From: Paenibacillus_AR mesotrionivorans
GTDB lineage: Bacteria > Bacillota > Bacilli > Paenibacillales > NBRC-103111
DNA length: 64,000 bases
Assembly (NCBI RefSeq): GCF_046098205.1
Contig: NZ_JBJURJ010000019.1
Span: 78,585-142,584, forward strand
Reading direction: 5' to 3'
Both the position numbers and the translations under genes were made by a program. Below the pieces are notes generated by a model, which saw only the letters and a program-made list of their open reading frames with translations, did not search any database and was not told the origin of the DNA. Every line of letters starts with the position of its first letter. Position 1 is the first letter of the stretch. Shown in pieces: positions 8,740 through 17,931 of the stretch.

Positions 8740-9585
8740 TTACCCTTTGACTCCGCCCAAGGCAATACCTTCAATAACATTCTTTTGGCCGATGATGAAA
8801 ATAATGAGCAAGGGCAGAATGGCCGACACGGCGGCCGCCATGATCAGGGAGTAGAACTCGCCATTCAGAGAGGCGAATTTCTGCATCGCCAGCTGGATGG
8901 TGTACCATTTGTCCGAACGGATAAAAATCAGCGGGTTCTGGTAATCGTTCCAGGTCCAGATAAACCGCAGAATCGCATAGGTAGCCACGGACGGGCGGAC
9001 CAGCGGCAGGGCAATCTGCCAGAAGATCCGGGCATGGCTGGCGCCGTCGATTTTGCCGGACTCGATATATTCCGTGCTCAGACTCATGAAGAACTGGCGC
9101 AGCATGAAGGTGCCCAATACGCTGAAGCAGTTGATGATAATAAGACCCAGCAGGCTGTCGAACAGGCCGATGTTGCGGTACAGAATAAACTGCGGCACCA
9201 GAATCGCTTGTCCGGGCACCATGTAGGTGGCCAGAATCAGCAGGAACATGCCGTTGCGTCCCTTAAAATCGATCTTGGTGAAGCCGTATGCCGCGAGAGC
9301 GGACACGACGCAGGAGATTGCCGTTGTCGCCACAGACACGATAATGGAGTTGGCGTAATACTTATAGAACGGATTGGCGCCCAGCCAAATTTCCTTATAG
9401 TTGGCGATCGCATTCCAGCGCTGCGGAATCCACTGGATGGGATAGGAGAATACGTCGGATTCCACCTTGAAGGATGCGGACAGCATCCAGACAAAAGGCA
9501 GCAGGAACAGAATACTGATAATCAAAAGTATAATGGTCCCAATAAGCTTTTTTATGCTGAACGGTTCTTTAATACCTGAATCCAT
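8740..9585 (-). CDS. Sugar ABC transporter permease (MalG type)
   Basis: A 281-residue inner-membrane subunit of a carbohydrate importer with six predicted helices. It contains the cytoplasmic EAA loop (YIESGKIDGASHARIFWQIALPLVRP) that contacts the ATPase. The N-terminus carries the LLPFVWMLSASFK segment typical of MalG-like permeases. It follows the MalF-type gene by 15 bp and is translated from a GAGGGGG site. No ATPase gene is present in this operon, so a shared MsmX-like ATPase elsewhere is likely, as is usual for these Firmicute importers. Confidence 0.93.
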   Translation of the reverse strand: MDSGIKEPFSIKKLIGTIILLIISILFLLPFVWMLSASFKVESDVFSYPIQWIPQRWNAIANYKEIWLGANPFYKYYANSIIVSVATTAISCVVSALAAYGFTKIDFKGRNGMFLLILATYMVPGQAILVPQFILYRNIGLFDSLLGLIIINCFSVLGTFMLRQFFMSLSTEYIESGKIDGASHARIFWQIALPLVRPSVATYAILRFIWTWNDYQNPLIFIRSDKWYTIQLAMQKFASLNGEFYSLIMAAAVSAILPLLIIFIIGQKNVIEGIALGGVKG

Positions 9586-9600
9586 AGGAAAGCCCCCTCT

Positions 9601-10509
9601 TTAGTAATTGACCCATTTCTTCTGTGCGAGCCATTGGATGCCGGTAATGATCAGCACACAACCGAAGAGGACCACAGCGATGGAAGACGCATAGCCGACC
9701 CGCAGGCTGACGAAAGCTTCATCATACAAGTACCAAACCAGCATGCTGGTGGAGCGCATCGGTCCCCCCGCCGTCATAACGGCAATCAAGTCGAAGGCCT
9801 TGAAGGAGGAGATCACCCCGGTGATCAGCAGGAAAAAGGTGGTCGGCGATAGCATGGGAATGGTGATATGGCGCAATTGCACCCAGGAGCTGGCCCCGTC
9901 GATGTCGGCAGCCTCATACAAATCCTTGGGAATAGACTGCAAACCGGCCATGTACACGATCATGTTATAGCCGATGGAGATCCAGACCGAGATCATCATC
10001 ACGGAAATCAGGGCGAAATTGGGGTCCGCAATCCACTTGGGCGGATTGTCGATGCCGATGGACATCAGGAACTGGTTCACCGGACCGGAGGACGGATGGA
10101 ACAGCACCTGCCATACGATGGCGACGGCAACCACGCTGGAGATATACGGCATGAAGAAGGCTACCTTGAAGTAGGACTTCATGTACACATATTTGTTGAT
10201 GAGAATGGCCAATGCCATGGACACAGCCAGGTAAGCAGGCACGGTCAACAGGAAGATCAGGTTGTTGCGCATGGAGATATGGAAGGTCTCCTCACGGAAC
10301 AGCCGGGTGAAATTGTCCAGCCCCACCCAGGTAATCCCTTTAAAACCCTGGACGAAGTTCCAGTCGGCCAGACTCAGGACAAAGGTGGCAATAATCGGCA
10401 ATAAGGTTAGTACAATCAGCCCGATCATCATGGGGCTGACAAACAGGAGACCGGAAATGGTTTCTTGTCTGCGGAGATTGTTCTTATGCTTAGCCTGTTC
10501 GGATTTCAT
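9601..10509 (-). CDS. Sugar ABC transporter permease (MalF type)
   Basis: A 302-residue integral membrane subunit, first gene of the importer, sensor and binding-protein operon. It shows an N-terminal helix (SGLLFVSPMMIGLIVL) and the EAA loop (LYEAADIDGASSWVQLRHITIPMLSP). An in-frame ATG 21 bases upstream exists, but GAGAGGTGA is spaced correctly only for 10509. It forms a heterodimer with the MalG-type subunit encoded immediately downstream. Transcription probably starts near 10560, under control of the boxes at 10593-10637. Confidence 0.92.
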   Translation of the reverse strand: MKSEQAKHKNNLRRQETISGLLFVSPMMIGLIVLTLLPIIATFVLSLADWNFVQGFKGITWVGLDNFTRLFREETFHISMRNNLIFLLTVPAYLAVSMALAILINKYVYMKSYFKVAFFMPYISSVVAVAIVWQVLFHPSSGPVNQFLMSIGIDNPPKWIADPNFALISVMMISVWISIGYNMIVYMAGLQSIPKDLYEAADIDGASSWVQLRHITIPMLSPTTFFLLITGVISSFKAFDLIAVMTAGGPMRSTSMLVWYLYDEAFVSLRVGYASSIAVVLFGCVLIITGIQWLAQKKWVNY

Positions 10510-10566
10510 GTTCGCGTTCACCTCTCGCATTGGTTTTCTGCTCTTTCGTTTATTCTCGATGCTTGA

Positions 10567-10637
10567 ATTATAATGAATATCGGAAACGGCCGGATAACGC
10601 TATTTTGATATTTTGCACTTCAATTTTGACATCTTGC
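10567..10637 (-). promoter_or_regulatory. Operon promoter with tandem activator boxes
   Basis: On the minus strand, two 15-bp direct repeats, GCAAGATGTCAAAAT (10637-10623) and GCAAAATATCAAAAT (10616-10602), lie 21 bp apart. They are followed by GCGTTATC (10600-10593), 20 bases, and TATAAT (10572-10567). A two-turn direct repeat abutting a -35-poor promoter is the usual AraC-type activator layout. The boxes also lie about 10 bp before a TATAAT promoter (10671-10676) facing the DUF2264 gene, so both directions could respond. Confidence 0.6.
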
Positions 10638-10731
10638 GGGAAGGCTGTATGTCCTCCAGACAGATTGTCGTATAATGAATGCAGGCTGACGATTCCCATT
10701 TTTCCATTTGAATGGAGGCTTCCCATAACCC

Positions 10732-12669
10732 ATGAACCCGTTTCCTTTGCCTATCCGGCAAAATCCGCTTCAGACAAAATCCGATCTGCAGCAAGCCTTC
10801 CGGCAGCTCACGGATCCGCTTATGCCTTATTATTCCTCCGGACGGGCCGGCTTCACCATTGGCAGTACCGGCACCAGCTACAGCGGCAAGGTTGCCGCGA
10901 TGGAAGGCTTTTCCCGGATCCTGTGGGGGCTTGTCCCGCTTGTAACCGGGGGTGGCGACAGCCCGCTGTGGGATATGTATATGGAAGGCATCAAAAACGG
11001 CACCAACCCGGCACACGAAGAATATTGGGGAACGGCAGGCGATTACGACCAGCGCAGTGTGGAAATGGCTGCCTTCGGCCTGGCTCTTGCCCTGGCGCCC
11101 GAGAAGCTGGTGGAGGGCCTAGGCCGGGATGGCCTGGAGCAATTGACCGCCTGGCTGGCCCCTATCAATAACCATAAGCTGTGGGACTGCAACTGGCTCC
11201 TGTTCCGGGTGATGGTACAGATGGGCTTCCGCAAGGCAGGCCTGCCTTATGACAAAGCACTGACGGAAGAGACCCTGGATGCTATCGAACCTTTCTATAT
11301 GGAGGACGGCTGGTATGCCGACGGCTTGAAGGGTCAGGCTCACAGTGATTATTATGTACCTTTTGCCATCCATTATTACGGATTGCTGTATGCGAGCTTT
11401 ATGGAGGAGGAGGATCCGGTCCGCTCTGCGCTGTACAAGGAACGGGCCGTGCAATTTGCCGGGCAGTTCATCCACTGGTTTGCCGAGGACGGAAGTGCAC
11501 TCCCCTACGGACGCAGCCTGACCTACCGCTTCTCCCAAGCCGCCTTCTGGTGTGTGATGGCCTTCACCGGTTTGGATACCCCTTATTCCATCGGTGTGAT
11601 AAAAGGGCTTGTTCTGCGGCATCTGCGCTGGTGGTTTGCCCAGCCGATTTTTACCCCTGACGGCCTGCTGACCATCGGCTATACGTATCCCAACCTGGTG
11701 ATGGGCGAAAACTACAATTCTCCCGGGTCACCCTATTGGGCCATGAAAAGCTTCCTGGTGCTGGCGCTCCCGGATGATCATCCCTTCTGGACTGCGGAGG
11801 AGGAAGCAATGCCCCTGTTGGAGGCGTCGGTTGTGCAGAAGGCCCCCCATTTGGTGCTTTGCCGCCAGGCGGAGGTGCCGCATGTAACAGCCTTCAATTC
11901 CGGGCATACCTCGTCTAATGAGCATACCCATACCTCCGCGAAATATGAAAAATTCGCCTACTCCACCTTTTTCGGGTTCAGCGTACCCCGGGCGGAATGG
12001 GGGTTGGCTCAAGGCGCCTTTGACTCCATGCTGGCCTTGGCCGAAGGAGATAATCTGTACCGGGTGAAACGGCGCTGCGAGGAGACCCGCGTGGACGAGG
12101 GGCTCATCTATACCCGCTGGAAGCCGTGGGCGGATGTGGAGGTTCGCACCTGGATCATTCCCGGCCTGCCGTGGCATGTGCGGGTCCACCGCATCGCCAC
12201 CGGCCGGGTGCTGGACGGTGCGGAAGGCGGCTTCGCCCTGGGCATCGAAGGGCCGGGCTCCGGTGGTTGGCTGCCGGGCGGCAGCATTGTACCGGCGCGG
12301 CCGTACAGCACGGTGCCGCCGCAGGAGGCGGAGAGCAGCGGGAACGCCGCCTATGCTGCCTACGGCAGAGGCGCCAGCGGCGTGAAGCTGCTCTACGGGA
12401 GCGGGCAGGCGGAGCTGTTGACGCCGCAGGCCAACACCAACATCATGGTGAGCCGGACCGTGATCCCCACGGTTCGCACCCATATAGAAGCTGGAGCCAC
12501 TGCATGGCTGGCCGTGGCCGTATACGGCGAAGCCTTCGGCGCAAAAGGCTACGGTGCCGGAGCTTGGGCTGCTGCGCCAAGAGCGCAGGTGGTGGACGGC
12601 GAACTGCAGGTTTATACCGATGCAGGCGGTACAATCGAGCCGGCGTTCCGGGTGAGGTTGGACGCGTAG
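10732..12669 (+). CDS. DUF2264 domain protein
   Basis: A 645-residue cytoplasmic protein without a signal peptide that matches DUF2264 in its N-terminal ~360 residues (YSSGRAGFTIGSTGTSYSG, MEGFSRILWGLVPL, YYVPFAIHYYGLLYA). The helical part resembles the (alpha/alpha)6 barrels of uronyl hydrolases. The C-terminal part is beta-rich. DUF2264 proteins recur in pectin and rhamnogalacturonan loci, but I know of no reaction I can assign safely; glycosidase or lyase action on an oligosaccharide is an inference. It is transcribed divergently from the importer operon and probably shares its regulator. A strong terminator follows. Confidence 0.85.
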   Translation: MNPFPLPIRQNPLQTKSDLQQAFRQLTDPLMPYYSSGRAGFTIGSTGTSYSGKVAAMEGFSRILWGLVPLVTGGGDSPLWDMYMEGIKNGTNPAHEEYWGTAGDYDQRSVEMAAFGLALALAPEKLVEGLGRDGLEQLTAWLAPINNHKLWDCNWLLFRVMVQMGFRKAGLPYDKALTEETLDAIEPFYMEDGWYADGLKGQAHSDYYVPFAIHYYGLLYASFMEEEDPVRSALYKERAVQFAGQFIHWFAEDGSALPYGRSLTYRFSQAAFWCVMAFTGLDTPYSIGVIKGLVLRHLRWWFAQPIFTPDGLLTIGYTYPNLVMGENYNSPGSPYWAMKSFLVLALPDDHPFWTAEEEAMPLLEASVVQKAPHLVLCRQAEVPHVTAFNSGHTSSNEHTHTSAKYEKFAYSTFFGFSVPRAEWGLAQGAFDSMLALAEGDNLYRVKRRCEETRVDEGLIYTRWKPWADVEVRTWIIPGLPWHVRVHRIATGRVLDGAEGGFALGIEGPGSGGWLPGGSIVPARPYSTVPPQEAESSGNAAYAAYGRGASGVKLLYGSGQAELLTPQANTNIMVSRTVIPTVRTHIEAGATAWLAVAVYGEAFGAKGYGAGAWAAAPRAQVVDGELQVYTDAGGTIEPAFRVRLDA

Positions 12670-12698
12670 CACCGCCCTCCATAGCGTAAAAAGCATAG

Positions 12699-12735
12699 AA
12701 AACCCGCCAGGGAGTAAGCTTCCCTGGCGGGTTTT
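12699..12735 (+). terminator. Strong terminator after DUF2264 gene
   Basis: AAAACCCGCCAGGGA..TCCCTGGCGGGTTTT forms a near-perfect 15-bp stem, with T tracts usable in either direction. It lies 30 bp past the DUF2264 stop codon. Confidence 0.9.
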
Positions 12736-12812
12736 GTTTAACGGTAACGGTTGGTTCGTTAGGTAGTGAAAAGTTGGCTGCTGCTGAGGATGGCGCATAC
12801 CCCACCGCTGAA

Positions 12813-13060
12813 CCTAACGGACTGAGGAGGCTGGTTCTCAGGCCAGCGGCAAGGAGATCCTTGATCCTAACGGACTGAGGATACCCTATTTGCCGAAAAA
12901 ACAGGGTTTTGAGATTTTTACGGACCCACAATCCGCTATTCCGCTCATTCTGCCCACTTAGACCCTCTTATCCGCACAATAAGGTCCCTACGGTCCGTTC
13001 AGCAGAAAAACCAAGGCTAGCTTGCGAAATAGCGGAACCACGGTCCGTTACACCCTACAC
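12813..13060. repeat. Intergenic taacgga repeats
   Basis: An exact 16-bp direct repeat, cctaacggactgagga, lies at 12813-12828 and 12866-12881 (53-bp period). Looser units with ccgctattccgc, acggtccgtt and atagcggaaccacggtccgtta continue to about 13060. It is the same motif family as at 1158-1561 and 3204-3440. No gene is seen in the 444-bp interval. Confidence 0.55.
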
Positions 13061-13113
13061 TTCAACCGCATTCGTGCTACGAACAACACTTTGGTACTCG
13101 CGGAGTTCCCCCT

Positions 13114-15129
13114 CTATTCGAGCCTCAGTATCATCACACCGTACCCGTTTACCTCCACTGTCCCGGTCACCCTGCTGCCGGTTAACAGATCCTCCGCCGC
13201 CAGCCCGCCCAGATGGATGGAAGCAGCAGCAGGATTATGGTTCAGCACAAAGGTGAACACGGCCCCGTCCTTCTTCCGCTGCACCAGCTCGACACCCGTA
13301 TCCGCGCCGAACGGGGCAGTGACACCGGCTTGTGTGCACAAGGTCCGGCAGAGGTCGGCGATCATCCTGTCCTCCGCGTCCGCTGCCACATAATAAGCTT
13401 TGCCTGCGCCAAACTCATTGACCGTCAGCGCCGGCATTCCCGCGTAGAAATCCTCCCCATACACCGCCAGGGCTTGCGCTCCCTCCAGATGAAGGAGATC
13501 ACACAGCAGGCCGCATTCATATTCGCCCTGCACCTGGCCGAAGCCGCCCTGCAGTACCACCCGGTTTTTCATCTCCGGCAGCAGGCTGTCGATCTCCTCC
13601 ACCCAGATGCCAAGCAGCTTCCGCAGCTCACCCGGATACCCGCCCAGCTTCACCCGGTCGTTCTCGTCCACGATCCCGCTGAAGAATGTGGTGACAAAGG
13701 TGCCGCCGTTCTGGACAAAAGCCTCCAGCCGCTCCGCCACCCCAGGCTTCATCATATACAGCACCGGCGCGATAACCAGCTTGTATTTGGAGAAGTCCGA
13801 CAAGGGGCTGATCACATCCACACCAATATGGGCATCATAGAAGGCCTTGTAATATTTCTGGGCTTGCTTCAGATAATCCAGATCCACGCTTGGGCCGCTG
13901 GTGATCTCCACTGCATTCCACGTGTCAATGTCGAATAGCAACGCCACATGGTTCTCCGCCACCGCATCAAGCAGCGTATCCCCCAGCACCTCCAGCTCCC
14001 GGCCCAGCTGTGCACATTCCCGGAATACCCGGGTATTGCCGTGGCCCACATGCTCGATGACCGCGCCGTGGTATTTCTCACAGGCGCCGAAGGACCGGCG
14101 CAGCTGGAAGAACATAACGGTATCCGCCCCATGGGCCACCGCCTGGTAGCTCCACAGCCGCATCACACCCGGCCGCTTCAGGCTGTTGTACGGCTGCCAG
14201 TTCTGCTGGCTGGGGGTTTGCTCCATCAGCATAAAAGGCTTGCCGTCCTTCAAGCCCCGCATATAATCATGCCGCATGGCTACATTGGTCATGGGCTCAT
14301 TCATTTGCGGATAGCTGTCCCAGGAGACCACATCCATCCGCTCGCCCCACTTCTTCAGATCCAGCCCGTTAAATAACCCCCAAATATTCGTGGTAATGGG
14401 AATATCCGGCGTAACCGCCTTAATGGCATCATACTCCGCCTGGTAACAGGCCAGGATGGAATCCGACATAAACCGTTTGTAATCCAGCATCATCCCCTGG
14501 AAGCACCGGTTGTCTCCGTTCAGATTGGACGGCGGCACAATCTCCTCCCAATCATACACGGTGTGGCCCCAGAAGCTCATATTCCAGCGCTTGTTCAGCT
14601 CCTCCACCGTCCTGTAACGCTCCTTCAGCCACTCCCGGAACCCAGCCGCACACTGCTCACAATAACAATGGGGTCCGTATTCATTGGCCACGTGCCAGAT
14701 CAGCAGTGCCGGGTGCTCCTTGTAGCGGAGCGCCATCCGCCGGGCCAGCTCCACCGAAAAACGGCGGTACACCCCGCTGTTGGGGCAAAAATTCACCCGG
14801 GAGCCGTGTGTCCGCCTCCGCCCGTCCACATCCACCGGCAGCACCTCGGGATACTGCCGCGACATCCAGGCGGGCTGGGCGGCGGTGGAGGTAGCCAAAC
14901 AGGCATAGATGCCGTTTTCCGCAACAAGATCCAGAATTTTATCCAGCCACTCAAAGGAATAAGTGGTTTCGTCGGGCTGCAGCTTCGCCCAGCTGAACAC
15001 CGGCAGGGTCACAATATTAATGCCCGCCTCCTTAAAAAGCCGCATATCCTCATGCCAGATTTCCTCCGGCCATTGATCGGGATTGTAGTCGCCGCCATAC
15101 CAGATGGACGGGAGCTTGGAATTGATCAT
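13114..15129 (-). CDS. GH42 beta-galactosidase
   Basis: A 671-residue intracellular glycosidase. The N-terminus (IWYGGDYNPDQWPEEIW) is diagnostic of GH42. The acid/base glutamate lies in WHVANEYG, and the probable nucleophile in FMLMEQTPS. The TIM barrel is followed by the trimerisation (class I glutamine-amidotransferase-like) domain (VTTFFSGIVDENDRVKLGGYPG) and a small C-terminal beta domain. It likely cleaves beta-1,4-galacto-oligosaccharides released from galactan side chains of pectin. The start at 15129 has CGGAGG upstream. A perfect double LacI-type operator lies 58 bp before it, and the LacI-family gene is immediately upstream in the same direction. Confidence 0.95.
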   Translation of the reverse strand: MINSKLPSIWYGGDYNPDQWPEEIWHEDMRLFKEAGINIVTLPVFSWAKLQPDETTYSFEWLDKILDLVAENGIYACLATSTAAQPAWMSRQYPEVLPVDVDGRRRTHGSRVNFCPNSGVYRRFSVELARRMALRYKEHPALLIWHVANEYGPHCYCEQCAAGFREWLKERYRTVEELNKRWNMSFWGHTVYDWEEIVPPSNLNGDNRCFQGMMLDYKRFMSDSILACYQAEYDAIKAVTPDIPITTNIWGLFNGLDLKKWGERMDVVSWDSYPQMNEPMTNVAMRHDYMRGLKDGKPFMLMEQTPSQQNWQPYNSLKRPGVMRLWSYQAVAHGADTVMFFQLRRSFGACEKYHGAVIEHVGHGNTRVFRECAQLGRELEVLGDTLLDAVAENHVALLFDIDTWNAVEITSGPSVDLDYLKQAQKYYKAFYDAHIGVDVISPLSDFSKYKLVIAPVLYMMKPGVAERLEAFVQNGGTFVTTFFSGIVDENDRVKLGGYPGELRKLLGIWVEEIDSLLPEMKNRVVLQGGFGQVQGEYECGLLCDLLHLEGAQALAVYGEDFYAGMPALTVNEFGAGKAYYVAADAEDRMIADLCRTLCTQAGVTAPFGADTGVELVQRKKDGAVFTFVLNHNPAAASIHLGGLAAEDLLTGSRVTGTVEVNGYGVMILRLE

Positions 15130-15186
15130 GGGAACATCCTCCGTTCGGTGTCATATAGTTATGGGCATGTGTTGACGGCCGCTTAC

Positions 15187-15214
15187 TGAAACCCATTTCA
15201 TGAAATGGGTTTCA
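15187..15214. promoter_or_regulatory. Double LacI-family operator (copies 2 and 3)
   Basis: Two 14-bp copies, TGAAACCCATTTCA and its exact reverse complement, abut to make a perfect 28-bp palindrome. One copy is identical to the site upstream of GH88 (2881-2894). It lies between the GH42 start and the LacI-family gene. No T tract follows and no gene ends here, which argues against a terminator. Confidence 0.6.
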
Positions 15215-15290
15215 CTCATAAGCAGAGAAGCTCCGCCAAAGCGCCCTCTTCTCCCCTCATCTTAAAGCAGGTCCTCACATCGGTCAATCC

Positions 15291-16328
15291 TCAAATTCCG
15301 GGTATCTCCACAGGGCCTGTGCTCTGCCGGCAGATCAGCTTCGGCTCCAGGACCGTAAGCTTCCTGCCCTTCTCTCCGCTTATCATCTGATGGAGAAGCT
15401 GCACCGCCTGCTCACCCAGTGCATGGGAATTCTGCGACACAGTGGTAAGCTCGGGCGTAATGGAGGTGGCCAGCAGCGTATCATCGAAGCCGGTAACCGA
15501 CAGTTCTCCGGGAATGTCCACCCCTGCCTCCAAAGCCGCCTTCACCGCACCAACCGCTACACTGTCGTTTACACACATGACCGCCGTAGGCCGGTTCTCT
15601 TCTGCCAGCACCGTCTGCATCAAGCTCCGGCCGCACGCAATGGAAAAGCCTCCGTAAAGAACCGTATCCGGCCGGAACGGCAATCCGTTCTCCTCCATCA
15701 CAGCCTTGAGGGCCTGCACCTTCTGGACAGTGGCCGTGACGGAGCCTTCACCCCCGATGAAACGGAGCTCACGGTGTCCCAGATCAATCAGGTGCTGTGC
15801 TGCCAGCCGGAAGCCTGCGGCTTCATCCGTGATGACCCGGGGCAAAGAAACCCGCGGCATATTCCCGTTGACCAGCACCACCGGAAGCCGGGAGGCACAA
15901 TCCACCAGCTCCCGGGCCAGCTCTGCCTTGGAACGGACCTGATTTATCCGCCCGCCAAGAAAAACAATGCCGTCCACCCGTTTTTCCTGCAGCAGAGCCA
16001 GGTACTCCGACTCCTTCTCCTGCTCCCCCATAGTGTTGCACAGGAAAATCGCATAACCTCTCGCCCGTGCCTCCTTCTCCGCACCAAGAAATACCTCCGG
16101 AAAGAAAGGATTCCCAATATCGGGCATAATCATGCCGATCATGCCGCTTTCCTTTTTGATCAGGCTTCGTGCCAAAGCGTTGGGCTGGAACTGGTGTTTA
16201 TTGATCACCTCCAGAACCCTCTCCCGGGTGCTGGCCTTAACCGGAGCGGTGCCGTTCAAAACCCGGGAAACGGTCGCAACCGAAACCCGGGCCTCGTGGG
16301 CAATATCATAGACGGTTATCTGCTTCAT
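15291..16328 (-). CDS. LacI-family transcriptional regulator
   Basis: A 345-residue repressor. The N-terminal helix-turn-helix and hinge (VYDIAHEARVSVATVSRVLNGTAPVK, then RSLIKKESGMIGMIMPDIGNPFF) are classical. The periplasmic-binding-protein-like effector domain follows (ITDEAAGF, RFIGGEGSVTATVQKV, SVTGFDDTLLATSITPELTTV). It lies directly upstream of the GH42 gene in the same direction, separated by the double operator. The inferred role is sugar-relieved repression of GH42 and, through the identical 14-bp site, of GH88. The start at 16328 is preceded by GAGAGGG. Confidence 0.93.
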   Translation of the reverse strand: MKQITVYDIAHEARVSVATVSRVLNGTAPVKASTRERVLEVINKHQFQPNALARSLIKKESGMIGMIMPDIGNPFFPEVFLGAEKEARARGYAIFLCNTMGEQEKESEYLALLQEKRVDGIVFLGGRINQVRSKAELARELVDCASRLPVVLVNGNMPRVSLPRVITDEAAGFRLAAQHLIDLGHRELRFIGGEGSVTATVQKVQALKAVMEENGLPFRPDTVLYGGFSIACGRSLMQTVLAEENRPTAVMCVNDSVAVGAVKAALEAGVDIPGELSVTGFDDTLLATSITPELTTVSQNSHALGEQAVQLLHQMISGEKGRKLTVLEPKLICRQSTGPVEIPGI

Positions 16329-16409
16329 GAATGAATCCCTCTCGTATCAAAAATTCCTCGTATGTTCGATTATAGCATGACCGGAGGAGAAACATTCAAT
16401 AAGGCCTGT

Positions 16410-17831
16410 TCAATTGCCGTAGATCTTAACCTCCCACAGTCTGGGCGTATACCAGTTGTTGGGATTATTATGAAGCACCGCTTTGACCATATTGATCCGC
16501 ACGTACCGGGCCGAAACCGATAACGTATCGGATGTGAAACCGTAGGTGGTGTTATTGGTGCGGTCCAGAGCGACCGTCCAATTGACGTTATCCGAGCTAG
16601 TTTCTATTTTGTATTGATAATACCCTTCGGAGCCCTTCATCATCCACCAGGAAATCTGCACATTCTTGACCGTTTTGGCAGCTCCAAGATCCACCTTCCA
16701 CCAGTGGGGCCACGTCGCCCCGGTGCCGGTCCACTCCGTTTGGTAATTCCCGTCATTGGCATACCCCGCCGGAGTGGTTCCCGCCGCGGATTGGGCCGTT
16801 GCCGTTTTCCCTTGGGACAGCAGCGTACCGTTGGGCACACCGGTTACCGCTCCAGTAGCCGCATCAAGGCTGACGGTGTCATAATAATCCATGGAAGCGG
16901 TGGTTCCATTCAGCGTCAGAGGCAGCCAGACATACCGGGAATCCCCCAAAGCACCGGATTTCCAGCGGTCCCCGGCATACAGGTACGAGGTGGTGCTGGT
17001 CCCTTGAACCGTGAAGATGAAGGCGGGCTGCGAATAAAAGGTGGATGAGTTGCCGATGGGCTTCAGCTCCGACCAAGGCCCGTTGATGCTGGCTGCTGTG
17101 GAATACATAGCCTGATTGGGATACCAGCCGGTGGCTCCGGAGGTAATCAGGTAATAGGTTGAACCCTTCTTCACAACAGCCGGCGCTTCCCGGTGGTCCC
17201 CTTCGTAGATCATATTTAATTCGGAGTCGATGCCCAAATAATCCGGGGTCAGTCTGTATAAGCGGAGATTATAGTTATTGTCGGAGGAGGAGAAAAGATA
17301 GGCCTTCCCGTCCGTATCCTTAAAAATGGTCATATCTCTGGAAGCGTTTCCATTTGGTTGAAAGCTTCCCCGATACGTAAACGGGCCCACCGGTGTGGTC
17401 GAGGTGGCCACGGCAACCCTTGCCAGGGTGTACCCCGCGCCGTCCTCATAATGCGCCCACATCACATATTGGCCTGTGGCTTCGTTATAAATAACCTTGG
17501 GGCGTTCGATTTTGGCGTACTCCAGCTCGGGATCAGAGGTGGTTTTCAGAACATAGCTGCGCCAGGTCCAATTTTTCAGATCCGTAGAGGAGTAGACACA
17601 TACCGCTTTAAAGTTGGCGCTGTTGTGTATTTTATCCTCCCCATACCAGTAATACGTGGACCCCACCTGCAGGATCGAACCGCCGTGGGCCTGAATGGAG
17701 CCGTTGGTCACATCCTTCCAGGCAGCGCCGTTAGCCACCGTCTGGGGAGCCGCTTCAGCAGGCTTCAGACCAGCCGGAAGAAACCCTGCAAACAACGCAC
17801 AAAAGAGAAGAAGCTTTACCCAACCTTTCAT
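16410..17831 (-). CDS. Secreted GH43 with F5/8-type C domain
   Basis: A 473-residue exported protein. The signal peptide ends near AEA-AP. A five-bladed GH43 propeller covers about residues 35-330 (SIQAHGGSILQVGSTYYWYGED, RPKVIYNEATGQYVMWAHY, GDHREAPAVVKKGSTYYL). A C-terminal discoidin/F5/8C (CBM32-like) galactose-binding domain follows (about 340-473, WPHWWKVDLGAAKTVKNVQISWW). The usual catalytic-base ADP motif is replaced by AHGG, as in exo-beta-1,3-galactanase-like GH43 subfamilies, so a galactan or arabinogalactan substrate is favoured. The ATG at 17831 is chosen over a TTG three bases upstream, given the spacing of GGAGAG. It follows the second importer's SBP gene but is separated from it by a terminator. 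Confidence 0.88.
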   Translation of the reverse strand: MKGWVKLLLFCALFAGFLPAGLKPAEAAPQTVANGAAWKDVTNGSIQAHGGSILQVGSTYYWYGEDKIHNSANFKAVCVYSSTDLKNWTWRSYVLKTTSDPELEYAKIERPKVIYNEATGQYVMWAHYEDGAGYTLARVAVATSTTPVGPFTYRGSFQPNGNASRDMTIFKDTDGKAYLFSSSDNNYNLRLYRLTPDYLGIDSELNMIYEGDHREAPAVVKKGSTYYLITSGATGWYPNQAMYSTAASINGPWSELKPIGNSSTFYSQPAFIFTVQGTSTTSYLYAGDRWKSGALGDSRYVWLPLTLNGTTASMDYYDTVSLDAATGAVTGVPNGTLLSQGKTATAQSAAGTTPAGYANDGNYQTEWTGTGATWPHWWKVDLGAAKTVKNVQISWWMMKGSEGYYQYKIETSSDNVNWTVALDRTNNTTYGFTSDTLSVSARYVRINMVKAVLHNNPNNWYTPRLWEVKIYGN

Positions 17832-17882
17832 CAATGATCTCTCCTTTCGAATGTAAAGCTATAGTAGATCGTTATCCTGATG

Positions 17883-17919
17883 AAAAAAAGTGCCGGGCAC
17901 ACATCCTCTACCCGGCACT
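17883..17919 (-). terminator. Terminator after second SBP gene
   Basis: AGTGCCGGG..CCCGGCACT (17889-17919) is followed on the minus strand by seven T residues. It should stop most transcription between the SBP and the GH43 gene. Confidence 0.9.
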
Positions 17920-17931
17920 TTCCTCATGGTG

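Noticed and set aside
15187..15214. Rho-independent terminator
   Set aside because: The perfect palindrome has no T tract and lies between the LacI stop and the GH42 start at operator distance, and one arm recurs upstream of GH88.
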